NCBI GenBank assembly: GCA_910585565.1
Contig: CAJUFC010000141.1
Span: 1-9,328, forward strand
Direction of reading: 5' to 3'
Length of the DNA: 9,328 nt
From: an uncultured Eggerthellaceae bacterium
GTDB taxonomy: Bacteria; Actinomycetota; Coriobacteriia; Coriobacteriales; Eggerthellaceae
A program made the translations under genes and the position numbers. The first letter of the stretch is position 1. Each line of letters starts with the position of its first letter. Shown here one piece after another: positions 6,187 to 9,328 of this stretch. The notes under the pieces were generated by a model. It was given only the letters and a program-made list of their open reading frames with translations, made no database searches and was not told where the DNA came from.

Positions 6187-7143
6187 TCATGCTCGGGCCG
6201 ACACGGTCACCTTCAAATGGGTGATGGGCACAGCCCCCGGCTGGCCGAGCTTTACGGACAGGCGGTCCGAGATGCGCAGGTCGAGCCTGAGCGGCAGCTT
6301 CTCGCAGCGCTCCTCGCCGGCCCAGCCTGCGTCATCGGGCAGCGCGCCGTAGTCGAAGGCGGCCAGCCCGAAGCTCGTCCATTCCTCCGGCGTCAGCACG
6401 TGCGCGTTCGACCAGCTCCCAGCACCGCCGTTCGCGCCCGTACCAGCGCCATCCCCGTCTGCCAGCGCCAGTTCGATGGCAGCCGCGTCGCCCACGACGC
6501 CCACCGACAGCGCCGTCTCTCCCAAGGCCGCTTGCCACGGCCCCTGGGCGCCGTCCGCGCGGCCAGGGGCCGCAACCCTCGCAGCGGTCGCGGCACCTTC
6601 GCCGTCCGCGCCGCCGTCTGGCGCCAGCTCGAAGAACGCATCCAGCTCGTCCTGCCAGCTCTCCACCGCCAGGCGCTCCACGGTGACCGGCGCCACCGTG
6701 CGCGACTTCAGGGCATAGCGCCCGGGCTCCGGCGCCGACACCGCGCCCGAGTCGGCATCCACGGCAAACGCCACCGATACCGGCACCGTCACATCCAGCC
6801 GCAGCTCCCACTTGGCCCACAGCGTCAGCGTGCGCAGCACCTGCGCGCCGAAGTCCCACGGGTTCGTCAGCGCCTCGTCGGCGTACCAACCGGCGAACTG
6901 GTAGCCCGTCCTCTTGGGAACGGCCGGCTCGGCGACCGGCGTGCCCTTCTCGACGCCGGACACCACCACGTCCGCCGTCACGCCGTCGTTGTACTTGAAC
7001 GTCACGTCGAAGGGCCCCTCCTCCACCGTGCCGTCGTCTACCCAATAGGCGAACAGGCTCACGTAGGCGCCGGCGACGTCGGTCAGGTTGGGCACGGGCG
7101 ACGCTGCGGCATACCACGTGCCGCTGCCGTCGGGCCGCGTGTT
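6187..7143 (-). pseudogene. Downstream part of the interrupted InlB-repeat surface protein (318 codons after the in-frame TGA)
   Basis: This stretch continues in the same frame as the 7144-8256 reading frame, directly after the TGA. It starts NTRPDGSGTWYAAASP, the second half of a Listeria-Bacteroides repeat. A full repeat follows, with DVTFKYNDG, GTPVAEPAV, GYQFAGWY and LTLWAKW (about residues 405-483 of the restored protein). The rest (484-689) is a beta-rich C-terminal module beginning LRLDVTVPVSVAFAVDADS and ending PITHLKVTVSARA. That module resembles the end of the gene at 8270-9328. There is no transmembrane helix or sortase motif. A GTG at 7093-7095 could start it, but no Shine-Dalgarno precedes that codon, so independent translation is unlikely. 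The frame is undamaged, so the lesion is recent, a read error, or bypassed by readthrough. Confidence 0.75.
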
Positions 7144-7146
7144 TCA
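7144..7146 (-). other. In-frame TGA at the conserved Trp of an InlB B-repeat (W371 position)
   Basis: The minus-strand frame reads AGKRFDG, TGA, NTRPDGSGT. In this repeat family the segment is FxGWNTxxDGSGT, so one G-to-A change (TGG to TGA) explains the stop. Both sides are in the same frame and the downstream 318 codons are open. Confidence 0.9.
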
Positions 7147-8256
7147 GCCGTCGAACCGCTTGCCAGCCGGCTCGTAGAAGCCCTGGGCCTTCACGTCCTC
7201 CCAACCCAGGAACGTCTGGCCCGTGCCATCGTAGGTCATCGGCACGTCATGGGCCGGGCCGCCGCCTGGGACGCCGTTGTTGTTCACGTAGCGCACCCAA
7301 TAGGTGTTGGCCTCCCACCGTGCGTACAGGTCCGTCACGGACGCGCGCACGAGGTCGGTGGGCGCCACCAGGCTGCCCCAGTCCCCGCTCTGGCGCCCAT
7401 CACTCGTATGCCAGCCGCGAAACCCATAGCCCGCAAGGCGCGGCGTCGGCAGCGACCGATAGGGCAAGCCGACAGAGCGCACCAGCGTCACGTCCCCCAC
7501 CTCGCCGCCGCCGGCAGGGTCGTCCATCACGCCGCCCAGACCGTGCAGGGCGACCTCGATGGTATCGCCCCTGTTCCACGATGCGTACAGGGTCGTGTCC
7601 CGGGTGACGGGCTGCGAGAAGTCGAAGGCCTGGGTGCCGGCAGCGTCTGCGCACCACACGTCGAACGTCGGGGCCGCCGCGGTTCCCTCCTCCAAGCCTC
7701 CCGTGTCCAGCGACCAATCCCAGAATGGCGCCCGCGTCGGCGCCACGGCCAGCGCGCCATAGCCGATCGTCTCCTCGTGGTAGACGACGCCTTGGGCCAT
7801 GAACGTCACGGTCACGTCCTCGTCGGCGACCGACGCCACGCGGATGCCCAGGTTCGAGTCGTTGCCCGTGAACTTGCCGCTCTCCACGTCGTCGGGGTCG
7901 GGTGCGTTTTCCACCAGGATGCCCAGGACCGAGCCGCCCGTCGACTGCTCGGGCGCCCGCATGCCTGGCGCCGCCGATGCCAGGGTGGCCCCCGCTGCCA
8001 GCGCCAGGGCGCAGGCGAGCACGAGCACCGAGGCGGCCAGCCGCCGGGGAAGGCGCACTGGTACGCCCTCCCCTAGGCCCCTGCGCGAGTGGCGCAGCCG
8101 GCCTGTGTGCGAGCGGCCGGGGCCGTCCGCCGCAGCCGTCGCGCGCACCTCCGCGCCCGCCGCAGCCGTCGCGCATGCCTCTGCGCCTGCAGCGGCCGCC
8201 TCCCGCACGGTAGGCGCGTCCAGGCCCGCATCCTCTCTCTTCGCGAAGCGCGTCAT
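7144..8256 (-). CDS. Secreted InlB B-repeat (Listeria-Bacteroides repeat) protein, truncated at residue 370 by TGA
   Basis: N-terminal portion of a predicted 689-residue surface protein. A long Ala/Arg-rich N-region (1-70) precedes a signal peptide, RRLAASVLVLACALALAAG, with cleavage likely near ASA-AP (about 95-96). Three Listeria-Bacteroides repeats follow: about 140-227 (ending TTLYASW), 228-314 (GYGFRGWHT...TDLYARW) and 315 onward (YWVRYVNNNG...PMTYDG...KRFDG). The third stops at the TGA. Such repeats form beta-grasp-like adhesive stalks. The start at 8256 has an excellent AGGAGGTG 13 nt after the upstream gene's stop, which implies coupling. A GTG at 8056-8058 with GGGGAGGG upstream would give a conventional signal peptide instead. 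The 370-residue product would keep the signal but lose its fourth repeat and C-terminal module. Confidence 0.8.
   Translation of the reverse strand: MTRFAKREDAGLDAPTVREAAAAGAEACATAAAGAEVRATAAADGPGRSHTGRLRHSRRGLGEGVPVRLPRRLAASVLVLACALALAAGATLASAAPGMRAPEQSTGGSVLGILVENAPDPDDVESGKFTGNDSNLGIRVASVADEDVTVTFMAQGVVYHEETIGYGALAVAPTRAPFWDWSLDTGGLEEGTAAAPTFDVWCADAAGTQAFDFSQPVTRDTTLYASWNRGDTIEVALHGLGGVMDDPAGGGEVGDVTLVRSVGLPYRSLPTPRLAGYGFRGWHTSDGRQSGDWGSLVAPTDLVRASVTDLYARWEANTYWVRYVNNNGVPGGGPAHDVPMTYDGTGQTFLGWEDVKAQGFYEPAGKRFDG
8056..8074 (-). promoter_or_regulatory. Alternative start (GTG) with GGGGAGGG Shine-Dalgarno
   Basis: The minus strand reads GGGGAGGG, seven nucleotides, then GTG at 8056-8058, in frame with the repeat-protein gene. 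Starting here removes 66 low-complexity residues and leaves a textbook signal peptide with an n-region of RLPRR. It competes with the ATG at 8256, which also has a strong Shine-Dalgarno. Confidence 0.45.
8131..8190 (-). repeat. Tandem 30-bp imperfect repeat in the N-terminal coding region
   Basis: Two adjacent 30-bp units (8131-8160 and 8161-8190) match at 25 of 30 positions. They encode the alanine-rich stretch AAAAGAEACATAAAGAEVRAT near the N-terminus of the repeat protein. The unit length is a multiple of three, so copy changes keep the frame. Confidence 0.7.
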
Positions 8257-8262
8257 GGCTGC

Positions 8263-8270
8263 ACCTCCTC
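8263..8270 (-). promoter_or_regulatory. Strong Shine-Dalgarno (AGGAGGTG) of the interrupted repeat-protein gene
   Basis: AGGAGGTG sits 6 nt before the ATG at 8254-8256 and touches the TAG stop (8270-8272) of the upstream gene. Ribosomes finishing the upstream gene would cover this site, which indicates operon structure. Confidence 0.8.
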
Positions 8271-9328
8271 TACGGGACGACCGAATAGGTGTACTTGACA
8301 TTGGCGACCTTCGCCACGTAGGAGTCGCCCGCAGCCGAGCCCATCGCGATGGCCGTGCGGTCGAAGGCGGCGTCCCGCAGGTTCAGCCCGAAGTACAGCG
8401 CCTTCGAGAAGCCGTCGCCCTCGGCCACGGGCAGCACCAGCCAGCGGTCCGGGTCATACGGGCTCACCGACGCCTTGTTGGCGCTGCCCACGCTGGCGTA
8501 GCCGAAGGGGATGGCCGTCGTGCCCTCGGGCGAGCCGGCCTCCTCGTACAAGCTGAACAGCCTCGACCCGTTCGCGCCGCCCGGCAGCATCGCGCTGGCA
8601 CCCACGTTCACGCACTCGATGCCGCTCACGTAGACGCTGCGCTCGGACAGGTTGGTGAAGCGCTGCCCCAGCGACTGCAGCCACACCGCATCGCCTTCCT
8701 CCCACTCCAGCTCGTCGGGCGCATAGGGCGCCACGTCGCCGGGGTTGGAATCGGGGTCATAGCCGTCGCCCGCCTTCTCGAACGTCACCTCGAACGGCGC
8801 CCGCACGCGAATGTGCGCGCTGGTGGCCAAGGCGTCCCAGGTGGTCTTGAGGCCGCCGGTGTCAGGGTCGGGCGCGGTGTAGCGCGTGTCGACCCACGCC
8901 ATGCCCTCGCCCACGTAGTCGCCGGCAAACGCCCGCTCGGTCAGGCTGTAGCGATACCAGCCGCCCTTGCCGCTGTCGTCCTCCACCTTCTCGCAGGACA
9001 GCAGCTGGTCGTCGGCATAGCCAGCGTCGGTCTTGATCGCGTTGCCATAGCCCCAGCCGCTGAAATACTGCGCCGCGTGTTCGGGCACCGGGTTGTGCGC
9101 CACCTGCAGCGGCACCTCGCCGGCGCTGGTCGCCACGGCGTTCGCGGTCAGCTCCATGTCGGCGCTGGGCGCGGCCAGGGTGTAGCCACGGCCCGGCCAG
9201 AACCACAGCGAGATGCCGTAGTTCAGCTCGGCGTCGCGCGCGTCATCGAGAGTGATGCGCACGCTGGGCGCCACCTCCCACTTGGCGTAGAGGGTGTCCC
9301 CGCTGTGGGCGCGCAGCTCGTCGTAGGG
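8270..9328 (-). CDS. Surface repeat protein, C-terminal 352 residues (start outside window)
   Basis: The frame is open from the window edge to the TAG at 8270-8272. It enters in the tail of a Listeria-Bacteroides repeat (GDTLYAKW, window residues 10-17), so the missing N-terminus probably holds more repeats and a signal peptide. Next come a region with SLWFWPGRGYTL and a Trp/Tyr-rich section (YFSGWGYGNAIKTDAGYADD, GGWYRYSLTERAFAGDY). A C-terminal module (about 178-352) starts RAPFEVTFEKAGDG, contains FTNLSERSVYVSGIECVN and KALYFGLNLRD, and ends AKVANVKYTYSVVP. This module matches in layout the C-terminus of the next gene, so the two are probably paralogues in one operon. No sortase motif or C-terminal membrane helix is present. 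Function is unknown; an adhesin or matrix-type surface role is inferred. An internal GTG at 9272-9274 is not a likely start, because coding continues through it. Confidence 0.8.
   Translation of the reverse strand, partial: PYDELRAHSGDTLYAKWEVAPSVRITLDDARDAELNYGISLWFWPGRGYTLAAPSADMELTANAVATSAGEVPLQVAHNPVPEHAAQYFSGWGYGNAIKTDAGYADDQLLSCEKVEDDSGKGGWYRYSLTERAFAGDYVGEGMAWVDTRYTAPDPDTGGLKTTWDALATSAHIRVRAPFEVTFEKAGDGYDPDSNPGDVAPYAPDELEWEEGDAVWLQSLGQRFTNLSERSVYVSGIECVNVGASAMLPGGANGSRLFSLYEEAGSPEGTTAIPFGYASVGSANKASVSPYDPDRWLVLPVAEGDGFSKALYFGLNLRDAAFDRTAIAMGSAAGDSYVAKVANVKYTYSVVP

Noticed and set aside
7144..7146. UGA as a selenocysteine codon
   Set aside because: The repeat consensus needs Trp here, no redox motif is present, and I see no obvious SECIS-like hairpin directly after the codon; nonsense mutation or read error is simpler.
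6145..8076. 643-codon open frame on the plus strand opposite the interrupted repeat protein
   Set aside because: It has no motif, and its composition (Arg, His, Ala, Gln) is typical of an antisense shadow. The minus strand carries a signal peptide, repeats and a Shine-Dalgarno.

Overview
The window is GC-rich, and every gene I can support is on the minus strand, so transcription runs from high to low coordinates. The high GC content, the tsaC-rpiB-glyA order, surface proteins with Listeria-Bacteroides (InlB B-type) repeats and an LAxTG-type sorting signal suggest a high-GC Gram-positive of the Actinomycetota. A gut or oral Coriobacteriia (Eggerthella/Slackia/Olsenella-like) is most likely. 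The taxon is an inference from gene content; no rRNA or marker search was possible.

Layout from high to low coordinates. (1) 8270-9328: 3' part of a secreted or surface repeat protein whose start lies outside the window. (2) 6187-8256: a second InlB-repeat protein 13 nt downstream, with its own Shine-Dalgarno and signal peptide. It is split by one in-frame TGA at 7144-7146, exactly where the repeat consensus needs a tryptophan; the frame stays open for 318 more codons. (3) 5732-6186: a 455-nt intergenic region with several GC-rich hairpins, one a perfect 13-bp stem, and an extended -10 promoter for the next gene. (4) 1664-5731: a 1355-residue multidomain surface subtilase. In order it has a membrane/signal segment, pro-region, Ala/Gly/acidic linker, S8 protease with complete Asp/His/Ser triad, BspA-like leucine-rich segment, six Cys-triplet repeats bracketed by two W-x-W/C/HTE modules, a beta-rich domain and an LATTG cell-wall sorting signal. 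(5) 998-1636 tsaC, (6) 580-1017 rpiB and (7) 1-513 glyA (partial) form a tight housekeeping run.

Genes 1, 2 and 4 are cell-surface accessory genes. Genes 5-7 act in tRNA t6A modification, the pentose phosphate pathway and one-carbon metabolism. Only 27 nt separate the subtilase stop from tsaC, with no visible terminator, promoter or good Shine-Dalgarno, so housekeeping expression may depend partly on transcription entering from the subtilase gene. The strongest points for follow-up are the Trp-to-stop lesion, the protease/LRR/Cys-repeat/LATTG architecture, the shared unnamed C-terminal module of the two repeat proteins, and the structured intergenic region. I found no CRISPR array, tRNA, rRNA, transposase or phage gene. 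I do not see a clearly new defence or biosynthetic system here.
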